Shown piece after piece: positions 29,776 to 38,203 of a stretch of DNA of 64,000 nucleotides (position 1 is the stretch's first letter; each line of letters opens with the position of its first letter). The position numbers were made by a program, and so were the translations under genes. Below the pieces are notes generated by a model. That model was given only the letters and a program-made list of their open reading frames with translations. It had not been told where the DNA came from and did not search any database. The DNA is from Citrobacter sp. R56 (GTDB lineage Bacteria; Pseudomonadota; Gammaproteobacteria; Enterobacterales; Enterobacteriaceae): positions 3,100,001 to 3,164,000 of the forward strand of contig NZ_CP069159.1 in the NCBI RefSeq assembly GCF_016811995.1, written 5' to 3'.

Positions 29776-30089
29776 AACAGTCAATTTGTTCACTGGCGCA
29801 GGTAATTCGTTCCAAAAACGCCGGACCGTACGAACTGGTTTTAGATATTTTATTTAAAACTCGTGAAGATTATCAGCGTGTAAAAGAATCGGGGCAATTA
29901 ACACCACAGCTTATCGCTGAGTTATATCACGTTGAGCCTGACTTTATTCATCGCATTGTCTGGTTTGATCCAGCTAACGCGGTAAAAATCGTCATGCCGC
30001 GCGATATTATCTCCGGGAATGTGGGGGACAATGATGTTTATGGTGCCCAGCAGCATGCGCCATTACTCAGTATCCATTTTGATTTTTAA
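29772..30089 (+). CDS. DUF4387 family protein
   Basis: This 105-residue protein starts with an ATG overlapping the previous stop (ATGA). It contains the family-like start SICSLAQVIRSKNAGPYELVLDILF and ends LLSIHFDF. DUF4387 proteins commonly follow, or are fused to, AtuA/DUF1446 proteins, which suggests a small subunit. The biochemical role is unknown. It is the last tightly packed gene of the glmS operon. Confidence 0.82.
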   Translation: MKQSICSLAQVIRSKNAGPYELVLDILFKTREDYQRVKESGQLTPQLIAELYHVEPDFIHRIVWFDPANAVKIVMPRDIISGNVGDNDVYGAQQHAPLLSIHFDF

Positions 30090-30173
30090 TAAATAACACA
30101 ACAACAACCATTGAAGTGCTGGATTCTGCTGTATCGAGGCACTTCGCATAATTCATGCGGTTGGTCATAACAG

Positions 30174-30211
30174 GCGAGCACCTGAGCGTTTTTCTGCGCT
30201 CGGGTGCTTGC
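30174..30211 (+). promoter_or_regulatory. Strong intercistronic hairpin
   Basis: A 15-base-pair stem (30174-30188 with 30197-30211, two G-U pairs) closes an eight-base loop. No T run follows, so it is more likely an RNA-processing or stability element than a terminator. It separates the enzyme genes from the transporter gene. A smaller GAAGTGC/GCACTTC hairpin precedes it near 30113-30146. Confidence 0.6.
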
Positions 30212-30255
30212 TAACCCTACACATAAATTACCGGCCATTTTCCGATGGAGTAAAC

Positions 30256-31539
30256 ATGAAGAAAATTAGTTTAACAAAGATGATCATATTAGGCCTGATA
30301 CTCGGGATGATTACCGGGGTGGCTATAAATAATATGGCAGCAGTTGACACAGCAAAGTCGTATTCACAACACATTTCCATTTTCACCACCATATTTTTAC
30401 GTATGGTGAAAATGATTATCGCTCCTCTGGTTATTTCTACCCTCGTGGTAGGTATTGCCAAAATGGGCGATGCGAAAACCCTGGGACGTATATTCTCAAA
30501 AACGTTTTTCCTCTTCATTCTCGCGTCCCTGATCTCCATTGCCCTGGGTCTGGTCATTGTTAACATCTTCCAACCAGGTGTTGGCATTAACTTTGTGCCT
30601 CATGACGTCGGCGCAGTGTCTGCCGTTAAGTCTGAGCCGTTCACGCTGAAAGTCTTCATCTCACACGCAGTACCTACCAGTATTGTGGATGCGATGGCGC
30701 GTAACGAAATCCTGCAGATTGTCGTGTTCTCTATCTTCCTCGGTTGCAGCCTGGCAGCGATCGGAGAAAAAGGTGAGCCGATCGTGAAAGTGCTCGATTC
30801 TCTGGTACACGTAATGCTGAAACTGACCGGTTATGTGATGCTGTTTGCACCACTGACCGTGTTTGCCGCCATCTCCGGACTGATCGCTGAACGCGGTCTG
30901 GGCGTGATGGTCAGCGCCGGTATCTTTATGGGTGAGTTCTACCTGACGTTGAGTATGCTGTGGGCGATTCTGATTGGTATGTCGACGATGATTGTTGGTC
31001 CGTGCATCGGCCGTCTGACAAAATCTATCCTCGAACCAGCCCTGCTGGCCTTCACCACTTCCAGCTCTGAAGCGGCCTTCCCTGGCACGCTGGATAAACT
31101 GGAAAAATTCGGCGTCTCTTCCAAGATTGCCAGTTTCGTTCTGCCTATCGGTTACTCCTTTAACCTGGTCGGCTCCATGGCCTACTGCTCGTTTGCAACC
31201 GTATTCATCGCGCAGGCCTGTAACATCGAACTGAGCATGGGTGAGCAGATCACCATGCTGTTAATCCTGATGCTGACTTCAAAAGGCATGGCTGGCGTAC
31301 CGCGTGCGTCAATGGTGGTTATTGCCGCAACCCTCAACCAGTTCAACATTCCTGAAGCAGGTTTGATCTTGCTGATGGGTGTCGATCCGTTCCTCGACAT
31401 GGGCCGCTCCGCGACCAACGTCATGAGTAACGCCATGGGTTCTGCAATCATCAGCCGCTGGGAAGGTGAGCACTTCGGTGAAGGTTGCCGTGGTAAAGCC
31501 CCTGAACAACGTCCGGTTACTGAAGCTGCTCTTTCCTAA
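30256..31539 (+). CDS. Glutamate/dicarboxylate:cation symporter (GltP/DctA family)
   Basis: This 427-residue inner-membrane transporter of the DAACS family has about eight membrane helices. The serine-rich hairpin TSSSEAAFPGTL lies near residue 268, and the substrate/cation motif GVDPFLDMGRSATNVMSNAMG lies near residue 375. Substrates of the family are glutamate, aspartate and C4-dicarboxylates; placement beside glutamate mutase makes glutamate the likely one. I start at the ATG at 30256 after GGAG; an upstream in-frame start would run through the hairpin. A terminator follows. Confidence 0.9.
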   Translation: MKKISLTKMIILGLILGMITGVAINNMAAVDTAKSYSQHISIFTTIFLRMVKMIIAPLVISTLVVGIAKMGDAKTLGRIFSKTFFLFILASLISIALGLVIVNIFQPGVGINFVPHDVGAVSAVKSEPFTLKVFISHAVPTSIVDAMARNEILQIVVFSIFLGCSLAAIGEKGEPIVKVLDSLVHVMLKLTGYVMLFAPLTVFAAISGLIAERGLGVMVSAGIFMGEFYLTLSMLWAILIGMSTMIVGPCIGRLTKSILEPALLAFTTSSSEAAFPGTLDKLEKFGVSSKIASFVLPIGYSFNLVGSMAYCSFATVFIAQACNIELSMGEQITMLLILMLTSKGMAGVPRASMVVIAATLNQFNIPEAGLILLMGVDPFLDMGRSATNVMSNAMGSAIISRWEGEHFGEGCRGKAPEQRPVTEAALS

Positions 31540-31561
31540 TTTTATATAACCAGATGCACTG

Positions 31562-31585
31562 GGCCGACTCCGGTCGGCCTTTTTT
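31562..31585 (+). terminator. Terminator after the symporter gene
   Basis: GGCCGAC, TCCG, GTCGGCC (31562-31579) followed by six T. It ends the upstream operon; glsA then needs its own promoter or readthrough. Confidence 0.9.
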
Positions 31586-31624
31586 CCAACAACAACACCA
31601 ACACTAACTTCACCAGGATCCTTT

Positions 31625-32626
31625 ATGAATCTAAAACTTCTTAGCGTCAGTGTGTTTTCGGCAAGCTTACTCTGCAGTGCTGCCGTTTGGGCTCAACCCG
31701 CTCCGGATTACGCCCAAATCATAGAGCAAGCGCATCAAAAATATAAAAACAATAACGACGGAAAAGTCGCTGACTACATCCCGGCACTGGCAACCTACAG
31801 CCCGAAATTTTACGGTATCGCGATCGCGACCGTAGATGGAAAAATCTACAAAGTCGGTGATTCCAGCAAAGCGTTTCCAATGGAGTCGCTGAGCAAGGTC
31901 TTCACAATGGCGTTGGCGATGGAGCAGCATGGAACGCAGGTTGTACTGGATAAACTCGGCGCTAATGCCACCGGTTTACCGTTCAACTCCGGTCTGGCAG
32001 TTGAGCTGACGCAGGGCGCACCGGAAAACCCGCTGGTGAACGCGGGCGCCATGAGTACCGTGAGTCTGATTGAAGCGAAAGACAAAACGGAACGCTGGAA
32101 CAAAATTCTCAATTACATGAATGACTGGGCAGATGCGAAGCTGGTCGTCAACCAACCGGTATTCAAATCGGAAATGGACACCAACCAGCATAACCAGGCG
32201 TTGGCGAAATTGATGGAATCGTACAACAGCTTCTACGGCAACACCGATGAAGCCGTCGAGATTTATACCCGTCAGTGTTCAGTCGATCTCAACGTCGAGC
32301 AGCTCGCCAAAATGGGTGCCGTACTTGCTAACAACGGTAAATCACCTTTCAACGGCAAACAGTTGCTGAACGAGAAGTATGTTCCGCAGGTGCTGGCAGA
32401 AATGGCCATTGCCGGTCTCTATGATGGCAGCGGCAAGTGGCTGTACACCGTAGGTATTCCGGCGAAAAGCGGTGTCGGCGGCGGTATGGTCGCCGTTGTC
32501 CCAGGTGAGTACGCGATTGCCGTTTACTCTCCGCCGCTGGATCAAGCCGGTAACAGCGTTCGCGCACAGAAAACGATCGAAGATGTCGCTCACGCGACGC
32601 AGGCCAACGTCTTTTTAGGCCAGTAA
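31625..32626 (+). CDS. Secreted (periplasmic) glutaminase
   Basis: This is a serine-dependent glutaminase of the GlsA family, hydrolysing glutamine to glutamate and ammonia. The active-site SxxK motif is in MESLSKVFTMA near residue 84, and NPLVNAGAMS and the GVGGGMVAVVPGEYAIAVYSPPLD end are family hallmarks. Unlike the usual enterobacterial glutaminases, it carries a signal peptide (MNLKLLSVSVFSASLLCSA, cut near VWA-QP at residue 23), so it should act in the periplasm. It is well placed to feed glutamate to the symporter encoded just upstream. 333 residues including the signal. Confidence 0.92.
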   Translation: MNLKLLSVSVFSASLLCSAAVWAQPAPDYAQIIEQAHQKYKNNNDGKVADYIPALATYSPKFYGIAIATVDGKIYKVGDSSKAFPMESLSKVFTMALAMEQHGTQVVLDKLGANATGLPFNSGLAVELTQGAPENPLVNAGAMSTVSLIEAKDKTERWNKILNYMNDWADAKLVVNQPVFKSEMDTNQHNQALAKLMESYNSFYGNTDEAVEIYTRQCSVDLNVEQLAKMGAVLANNGKSPFNGKQLLNEKYVPQVLAEMAIAGLYDGSGKWLYTVGIPAKSGVGGGMVAVVPGEYAIAVYSPPLDQAGNSVRAQKTIEDVAHATQANVFLGQ

Positions 32627-32631
32627 GAAAA

Positions 32632-32721
32632 TGCCGGATGGCGACGCTTAGGCGTCTTATCCGGCCTACAACGGATAGCGAACACGTAGGCCGGATAAGG
32701 TGCATGCACCGCCATCCGGCA
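32632..32721. repeat. REP/BIME element between glsA and fumD
   Basis: Two inverted REP units: GCCGGATGGCGACGC... at 32633-32666 and its counterpart GTAGGCCGGATAAGG... to GCCATCCGGC at 32686-32720. This is a typical enterobacterial BIME in an intergenic position. Confidence 0.93.
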
Positions 32722-32747
32722 AAATAACCACAAGGTGAGAAGTTAAC

Positions 32748-34400
32748 ATGTCTAAACCATTTGTCTGGCAAGAACCGTTTCTTCAACAAAAAGATAATAC
32801 AGAATACGAATTGCTGAGTAATCAATACATTTCAGTAACGGAGTTAGACGGTGAAGAGGTCATCAAAGTCGCACCAGAGGCACTGACATTGCTGGCTCAG
32901 CAGGCGTTTTATGAAGCCTCTTTTTTCCTGCGCGCCGGACATCTGAAACAAATCGCCAGTATTCTGCATGACCCACAGGCCAGCAGTAATGATAAATACG
33001 TTGCTCTGCAGCTGTTACGTAATGCTGAGGTTTCCGCCAAAGGCGTACTGCCTAACTGCCAGGATACTGGCACAGCAACCGTGGTGGCGAGCAAAGGACA
33101 AAATGTCTGGACGGGCTGCAATGACGCCGAAGCGTTAAGCAAAGGGGTCTATACCACTTTCACAGAGAATAATTTGCGCTACTCGCAAAATGCCCCGCTG
33201 GACATGTACACCGAGGTGAATACCCAGACCAACCTGCCAGCACAAATCGATATTAGCGCGACGCCGGGCAGCGAATACCGTTTCCTTTTCGTCAACAAAG
33301 GCGGTGGTTCAGCCAACAAAGCGGCGCTGTACCAGGAAACCAAATCTATTCTGCAACCCGAAAAACTGAAGAACTTCCTGATCGAAAAAATGAAGTCGCT
33401 GGGAACGGCTGCTTGCCCGCCGTACCACATCGCGTTTGTGGTGGGTGGATTATCTGCCGACCAGGCGCTGAAGGTCGCGAAACTGGCCTCGACAAAATAC
33501 TACGATAACCTGCCCACCAGCGGAAACGAGCTGGGTCAGGCATTCCGCGACACCGCGCTGGAAACCGCACTGCTCAACGCCAGCCGCGAATTTGGCATTG
33601 GCGCACAGTTTGGCGGCAAATATTTCGCGCATGATATCCGTGTCATTCGTCTTCCACGTCACGGCGGCTCCTGCCCTATCGCAATGGCGCTCTCCTGCTC
33701 GGCCGATCGCAACATTAAAGCGAAAATTAACAAACACGGCATCTGGCTGGAAAAACTGGAGCACAATCCGGGCAAATACATTCCTGACTCTCAGCGTGTA
33801 GAAAATAGCGCTCAGACCGTTCGCCTTGATCTTAATCGCCCTCTGCGTGAGATCCTGCATGACCTCTCTGCGTTGCCGATTGGTACACGAGTGACCCTGA
33901 ATGGCCCAATCGTCGTTGCCCGCGATATCGCGCATGCCAAAATTAAAGAACGTCTGGACAACGGCGAACCCATGCCGGAGTACATGAAACACCATATCGT
34001 CTACTACGCAGGTCCGGCAAAAACACCGGAGAACAAGGCCTGCGGCTCACTCGGTCCGACGACCGGCGGTCGTATGGATGGCTACGTGGACGCGTTCCAG
34101 GCCGCAGGCGGCAGCTTGATTATGTTGTCCAAAGGCAACCGCAGCAAGCAGGTGACTGATGCCTGTCATAAGCATGGCGGATTTAACCTCGGCAGCATCG
34201 GCGGCGCTGCAGCCCTGTTGGCGCAGCAGTATGTGAAGAGCTTACGTTGCCTCGAGTATCCCGAACTGGGAATGGAAGCCGTCTGGATGATGGAAGTCGA
34301 AAATCTGCCTGCGTTTGTACTGGTAGACGACAAAGGCAATAACTTCTTCAGCCAGTTTGAGCAGCAGCATCGCTGCACAACCTGCCCTGCCGGGCATTAA
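32748..34400 (+). CDS. fumD: Class I fumarase, probable mesaconase
   Basis: This 550-residue [4Fe-4S] hydro-lyase is of the FumA/FumB family. Likely cluster cysteines lie in [10 protein letters not shown] (residue 105), TAACPPYH (about 224) and GGSCPIAM (about 318). Class I fumarases hydrate mesaconate as well as fumarate. E. coli O157:H7 has an extra class I fumarase, FumD, beside its glutamate mutase genes, and it was reported to favour mesaconate. The position here is equivalent, so hydration of mesaconate to (S)-citramalate is the likely job. Plain fumarase activity remains possible. The next gene starts nine bases after the stop. Confidence 0.92.
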   Translation: MSKPFVWQEPFLQQKDNTEYELLSNQYISVTELDGEEVIKVAPEALTLLAQQAFYEASFFLRAGHLKQIASILHDPQASSNDKYVALQLLRNAEVSAKGVLPNCQDTGTATVVASKGQNVWTGCNDAEALSKGVYTTFTENNLRYSQNAPLDMYTEVNTQTNLPAQIDISATPGSEYRFLFVNKGGGSANKAALYQETKSILQPEKLKNFLIEKMKSLGTAACPPYHIAFVVGGLSADQALKVAKLASTKYYDNLPTSGNELGQAFRDTALETALLNASREFGIGAQFGGKYFAHDIRVIRLPRHGGSCPIAMALSCSADRNIKAKINKHGIWLEKLEHNPGKYIPDSQRVENSAQTVRLDLNRPLREILHDLSALPIGTRVTLNGPIVVARDIAHAKIKERLDNGEPMPEYMKHHIVYYAGPAKTPENKACGSLGPTTGGRMDGYVDAFQAAGGSLIMLSKGNRSKQVTDACHKHGGFNLGSIGGAAALLAQQYVKSLRCLEYPELGMEAVWMMEVENLPAFVLVDDKGNNFFSQFEQQHRCTTCPAGH

Positions 34401-34409
34401 GGAGCAATC

Positions 34410-35012
34410 ATGGAAGCGCGATCCAATACCGAAAGGCACCGTCAGCGGCAGCAGAAACTGAAAGAACACGTTGATACCCGCGTGGCAGCAGCAACCGAAC
34501 AGAAAGGCATCCTGATCGTCTTCACCGGCAACGGCAAAGGCAAATCGACGGCAGCTTTTGGTACGGCAACACGCGCTGTCGGCCATGGAAAAACGGTTGG
34601 CATCGCGCAATTTATTAAAGGCCAGTGGGATAATGGCGAATACAACACCCTGCAACCCCTTGGCGTTGAATTCCATATTATGGGTACCGGATTCACCTGG
34701 GAAACGCAAAACCGGGAATCTGATATTCAGGCGGCGCAGGGGGTCTGGCAGGAGAGCAAGCGCATGCTGGCCGATGCGCACTACGATCTGGTCGTGCTGG
34801 ATGAGTTGACCTATATGCTGGCTTATCATTACCTGGACACGCAGGAGGTGATTGCCGCGATTGTGAATCGTCCTGCTCACCAGACCGTCATTGTCACCGG
34901 ACGCGGCTGCCATAGCCAGTTACTGGAGCTTGCCGATACGGTCAGTGAAGTTCGCCCGGTAAAACACGCGTTCGACAGCGGCATTCAGGCACAAGCTGGA
35001 ATCGATTGGTAA
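34410..35012 (+). CDS. Corrinoid adenosyltransferase (BtuR/CobO type)
   Basis: This 200-residue enzyme adenosylates cob(I)alamin or cobyrinic acid diamide, giving the coenzyme that glutamate mutase needs. The reversed-nucleotide P-loop GNGKGKSTAAFG lies at residues 41-52, and FIKGQWDNGEYNTLQ and LDELTYMLAYHYLD are family segments. It resembles E. coli BtuR, which is encoded elsewhere near trp, so this is probably a second, pathway-linked copy. GGAG precedes the ATG. Co-transcribed with fumD. Confidence 0.92.
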   Translation: MEARSNTERHRQRQQKLKEHVDTRVAAATEQKGILIVFTGNGKGKSTAAFGTATRAVGHGKTVGIAQFIKGQWDNGEYNTLQPLGVEFHIMGTGFTWETQNRESDIQAAQGVWQESKRMLADAHYDLVVLDELTYMLAYHYLDTQEVIAAIVNRPAHQTVIVTGRGCHSQLLELADTVSEVRPVKHAFDSGIQAQAGIDW

Positions 35013-35062
35013 ATGCAGGGGCGGTGCTAGCGCGCCGCCCTTCCACCGTAGCTACAACGGCG

Positions 35063-35968
35063 TCAAACTCCCCTCGAAACTACCGACTTTTCTAACAACC
35101 AGTTGCGGAAGGCCTGCAAATGGCGGGATTCCGCTTTTTCTTCACGCCAGGTCATGATGAAACGGTTCCCCGTTCGCATCGGCACATCACAAGGAATGAC
35201 CATCTCGCCATTATCGAGGTCGCGCTGAATGGCAAAGCGCGGGAGTAGCGCAACACCAAGATTAGAGCGCACCGCGGCGATCAGCATCGACAATAAATCA
35301 AAACGTGGACCTTTGTTCACCTGTGCGTTGCTGACATCAGACAGTGCAAACCACTCCTGCCAGCCTTTGATGCGCGTACTTTGGTGCAATAAGGGAAACT
35401 CATTAAGCAGGTCGTTCACCGACACTTTTTGGCCTGGCTCCATGAGCAAATGTCGGCTACACACCGGCAAAATTTCCTCTTCAAAAAGATACTCTACCGC
35501 AGACCACGGCGAGCAAAAGTCTTCCCGCATGATGGCGGCGTCATACTCGCGGTTGAGAAAATCACCAATATTTGCCAAAGAGTGAATATTTACGATGATA
35601 TCAGGATTAAGCTTATTGAACTCACGCAAATTCGGGATCAGCCAATGCGTGCTAAATGTCGGGTTTACCGCTAACTCGATAACTTGTACGGTCGGCTGCC
35701 AGGTCATTATTGTTGTCGTATCGCGTTCCAGTTTGTTCAGCGTTTCTTTTACGATACTTAAATAGTGTTTACCCGCTGCATTTAAAAAAATACGCTTTTT
35801 AGCGTGATTAAAAAGTGAGGTGTTGAGAAAATCCTCCAGTGCGTTCACTTGTCGAAACACGGCGCTCTGGGTTAATGCCAACTCTTCTGCTGCCCGGGTA
35901 TAACTTTCATGACGTGCCACCACTTCAAAAGTCACCAGTAGCTCAGTTTTCGGTATTTTTCCTCTCAT
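35063..35968 (-). CDS. LysR-type transcriptional regulator
   Basis: This 301-residue protein has an N-terminal winged helix-turn-helix (about residues 5-63, with ESYTRAAEELALTQSAVFRQVNALE) and a LysR substrate-binding domain from about residue 90. It converges on the adenosyltransferase gene and diverges from cobA. Its location in the island suggests control of glutamate catabolism or the B12 genes; the ligand is unknown. I start at the ATG at 35968, which has GGAAG seven bases upstream; an ATG four codons earlier lacks a ribosome site. Confidence 0.9.
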   Translation of the reverse strand: MRGKIPKTELLVTFEVVARHESYTRAAEELALTQSAVFRQVNALEDFLNTSLFNHAKKRIFLNAAGKHYLSIVKETLNKLERDTTTIMTWQPTVQVIELAVNPTFSTHWLIPNLREFNKLNPDIIVNIHSLANIGDFLNREYDAAIMREDFCSPWSAVEYLFEEEILPVCSRHLLMEPGQKVSVNDLLNEFPLLHQSTRIKGWQEWFALSDVSNAQVNKGPRFDLLSMLIAAVRSNLGVALLPRFAIQRDLDNGEMVIPCDVPMRTGNRFIMTWREEKAESRHLQAFRNWLLEKSVVSRGV

Positions 35969-36375
35969 AACGTCTTCCATATGCAGCGTGCAAAAAAAGT
36001 TTAAGTTATTAAAACAATGTAATCGCTCCAGATTAATCCCGAGAGTTATATTTTATTTCCATCATTGTTGTCTTTGATCCATTCCATGATTTACTCACAC
36101 AAATAGCGAATAAATATTCACCAATAATACTCAAGCATACCCATAAACACAATTTAAATGCGGTTAATTCCAGGCAAATAGTGCCAATAACTTCTTAATA
36201 ATTTTTCAAGACAACTTGTTTATTGAAGAAAAAACTTTGCGAGTTTAATCAATATTATCTCCGCATTAATTCAGGAAAATTGGGCACTATGACTTACAGG
36301 CAAACGGCGACTTTTTATCATTCTGCCATTTTAGTCTCCGCCATTTTCTACGTTAGACGTGATAAAGGACACAGT
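35969..36375. other. Intergenic region between the LysR-type gene and cobA
   Basis: Roughly 400 AT-rich bases hold the divergent promoters of the regulator and cobA. I see no convincing operator or other gene. An open frame from 36223 reads into cobA, but its first 51 residues look non-coding. Confidence 0.6.
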
Positions 36376-37149
36376 GTGAAAACTTCCGGAAAAGTTTGGC
36401 TCGTTGGGGCTGGCCCTGGTGATATATCGTTGCTTACCCTCAAAGCGATGCAGTGCATTCAACACGCCGATGTGGTGATCTACGATCGACTGGTTAACCC
36501 CAAAATACTGGAATGGGTCTCTCCTGACTGCCTGCTGATAAATGTCGGCAAAAATCCAGGCTTCCATTGCGTTCCACAGCATGAAATCAATGCACTGCTT
36601 GTCCAGCACGCTGAAACACATGAAAACATTGTCCGTCTTAAGGGCGGCGATCCTTACGTCTTTGGTCGCGGCGCCGAAGAGGTTGAATGTCTGGTCGATG
36701 CTGGCATTCCTTTTGAAGTCGTCCCCGGCATCAGCTCGGCGATTGGGGGGCTTGCCTGCGCCGGTATTCCAGTCACGCATCGTGACATGGCTTCCGGTTT
36801 TCATGTTGTGACCGGCCACACCCGTGAAGGTAATCAACAGCAAGACTGGCGGCAGCTTGCCAAACTCAACGGAACGTTGGTCATCGTTATGGGCATTGCC
36901 AATTTGCCGTTTATTTGTGAAGAATTACTTATGGGTGGCAAATCCCCGGAGACGCCAGCCGCCATTGTGATGTCGGCGACAAGAGAGAATCAGCGTCGGT
37001 TAACCTGCACACTGGGTACGTTGCTTAACAAAGCACAGGAGGCCAATATTGTTCCCCCTGCGCTGATCGTGATTGGCGATGTCGTCACGCTGAGCGATCG
37101 ATTATCGTTCATTCCCAACAACGTTAAACTGCCGAAAAATCTCTATTGA
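36376..37149 (+). CDS. cobA: Uroporphyrinogen-III C-methyltransferase (CobA type)
   Basis: This 257-residue SAM enzyme methylates uroporphyrinogen III to precorrin-2, the branch point to sirohaem and cobalamin. Motifs in order are VWLVGAGPGDISLLTLKA (residues 6-23), VVIYDRLVN, VRLKGGDPYVFGRGAEE and VVPGISSAIGGLACAGIPVTHR. It is a stand-alone SUMT without the oxidase/chelatase domain of CysG, so it should serve cobalamin synthesis in particular. The chosen start is a GTG at 36376 with AAAGGA upstream. Its stop overlaps that of the convergent PocR-type gene by seven bases. The E. coli adenosyltransferase sometimes called cobA is a different protein. Confidence 0.92.
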   Translation: MKTSGKVWLVGAGPGDISLLTLKAMQCIQHADVVIYDRLVNPKILEWVSPDCLLINVGKNPGFHCVPQHEINALLVQHAETHENIVRLKGGDPYVFGRGAEEVECLVDAGIPFEVVPGISSAIGGLACAGIPVTHRDMASGFHVVTGHTREGNQQQDWRQLAKLNGTLVIVMGIANLPFICEELLMGGKSPETPAAIVMSATRENQRRLTCTLGTLLNKAQEANIVPPALIVIGDVVTLSDRLSFIPNNVKLPKNLY

Positions 37150-38036
37150 GAAAACTGCTCGTAACGAAAAGATTGCGGTGAACGTTGATGTACAGCCCGG
37201 AAAACACGACAAAAGTAACTGGTTTGCGCGTATTGAAGTTTCCGGGCAATGCTCTCAATTGAATGGCCAGGGTCGCGAAGCAGTTCACTGGCGCGCTGCA
37301 TTTTCTTCTGATTAACCCAGGTTTTGAAATTAACCCCCTGCTGCTTCTTAAAAAAGCGACTAAAATAATTTGCGCTTAAGCAGACCTGGGAAGCCACAGA
37401 CTCTAACGTCAGCTCACCATAGAGATTTTCATCAATATAACGCAACGCCGCCGCCAGTTTCCTTTCATGACGTGAAAGCTCAGAGTAAGAAAAAGGAGAT
37501 TCGCCACAGTGTGATTCGAGAGTCGATGAATATTTACTTTCTGTTAAAGTAATATTATTAACAATGAAATTAAGTAAATTCGCTGATGCAACCAGGTGAT
37601 TATTATCCATAATAGCAACCTGCCGCCAGGCCTCATTTATTTCAGCATTTTGCGCCCACAACCTTTCATCCTGAATGACAATTGTTTTATATTCCTGAAA
37701 TTTCGCCCGTACCTGCCCACAAATGATAAAGCCGAGCAAGCTCCCTTCACGAATGAGCGGCATCGAAAATAAGCTCAATCCCGCGTGGCAGCTGAGTATT
37801 TTTGGCTTTGATTCCTTAAGCCCTTCATAGGCGCAATATTTTTCGCACTGCTGGCAACCTACCCGGTATTGCTCATGGGCGCGCATCAACGAACAAAAGG
37901 AATTAAAATGATGACAACTTGAAAGCGCATTGCCGTGTATATCAACGACCACAGCAGCCAGCCCAGTTGCACTGGAGAAGACATCAGCGAGTGAGTAAAA
38001 ACGATCTAAGTATTCATCCTGATTATGCACAGTCAT
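37143..38036 (-). CDS. PocR-type AraC-family regulator
   Basis: This 297-residue regulator joins an N-terminal PocR sensory domain (about residues 5-160, with cysteines in SCHHFNSFCSLMR and GCQQCEKYCAYEG) to a C-terminal AraC helix-turn-helix domain (last 100 residues, AALRYIDENLYGELTLESVASQVCLSANYFSRFFKKQ). PocR of Salmonella activates the cob and pdu operons with propanediol. Here the gene is next to cobA and the B12-dependent glutamate pathway, so it may match B12 supply to glutamate fermentation. ATG at 38036 follows GGGGAA; a TTG four codons earlier is less likely. Confidence 0.88.
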   Translation of the reverse strand: MTVHNQDEYLDRFYSLADVFSSATGLAAVVVDIHGNALSSCHHFNSFCSLMRAHEQYRVGCQQCEKYCAYEGLKESKPKILSCHAGLSLFSMPLIREGSLLGFIICGQVRAKFQEYKTIVIQDERLWAQNAEINEAWRQVAIMDNNHLVASANLLNFIVNNITLTESKYSSTLESHCGESPFSYSELSRHERKLAAALRYIDENLYGELTLESVASQVCLSANYFSRFFKKQQGVNFKTWVNQKKMQRASELLRDPGHSIESIARKLQYAQTSYFCRVFRAVHQRSPQSFRYEQFSQ

Positions 38037-38179
38037 GCATTTCCCCAATAGTTATTCTCTGTAAGTGGGTAATATGCAGAATTTGGCGTAATGAAAAAAT
38101 GATGCTAACCGCAAAAAAATATCTCGTTTACTCAGGAAATTATGATTAAAACGCAAGAAGTTCAATAAAGAAAAAGAAC

Positions 38180-38203
38180 AAAAAAGGCCATCATCAGATG
38201 GCC
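38180..38203 (-). terminator. sdh-suc operon terminator
   Basis: On the minus strand GGCCATC, TGAT, GATGGCC followed by TTTTTT. It ends the sdhCDAB-sucABCD transcript and would be the 3' end of an SdhX-type small RNA. Confidence 0.92.

Noticed and set aside
36223-36375. N-terminal extension of cobA by 51 residues
   Set aside because: The extension does not resemble SUMT proteins, and a GTG with AAAGGA at proper spacing lies where the family begins.
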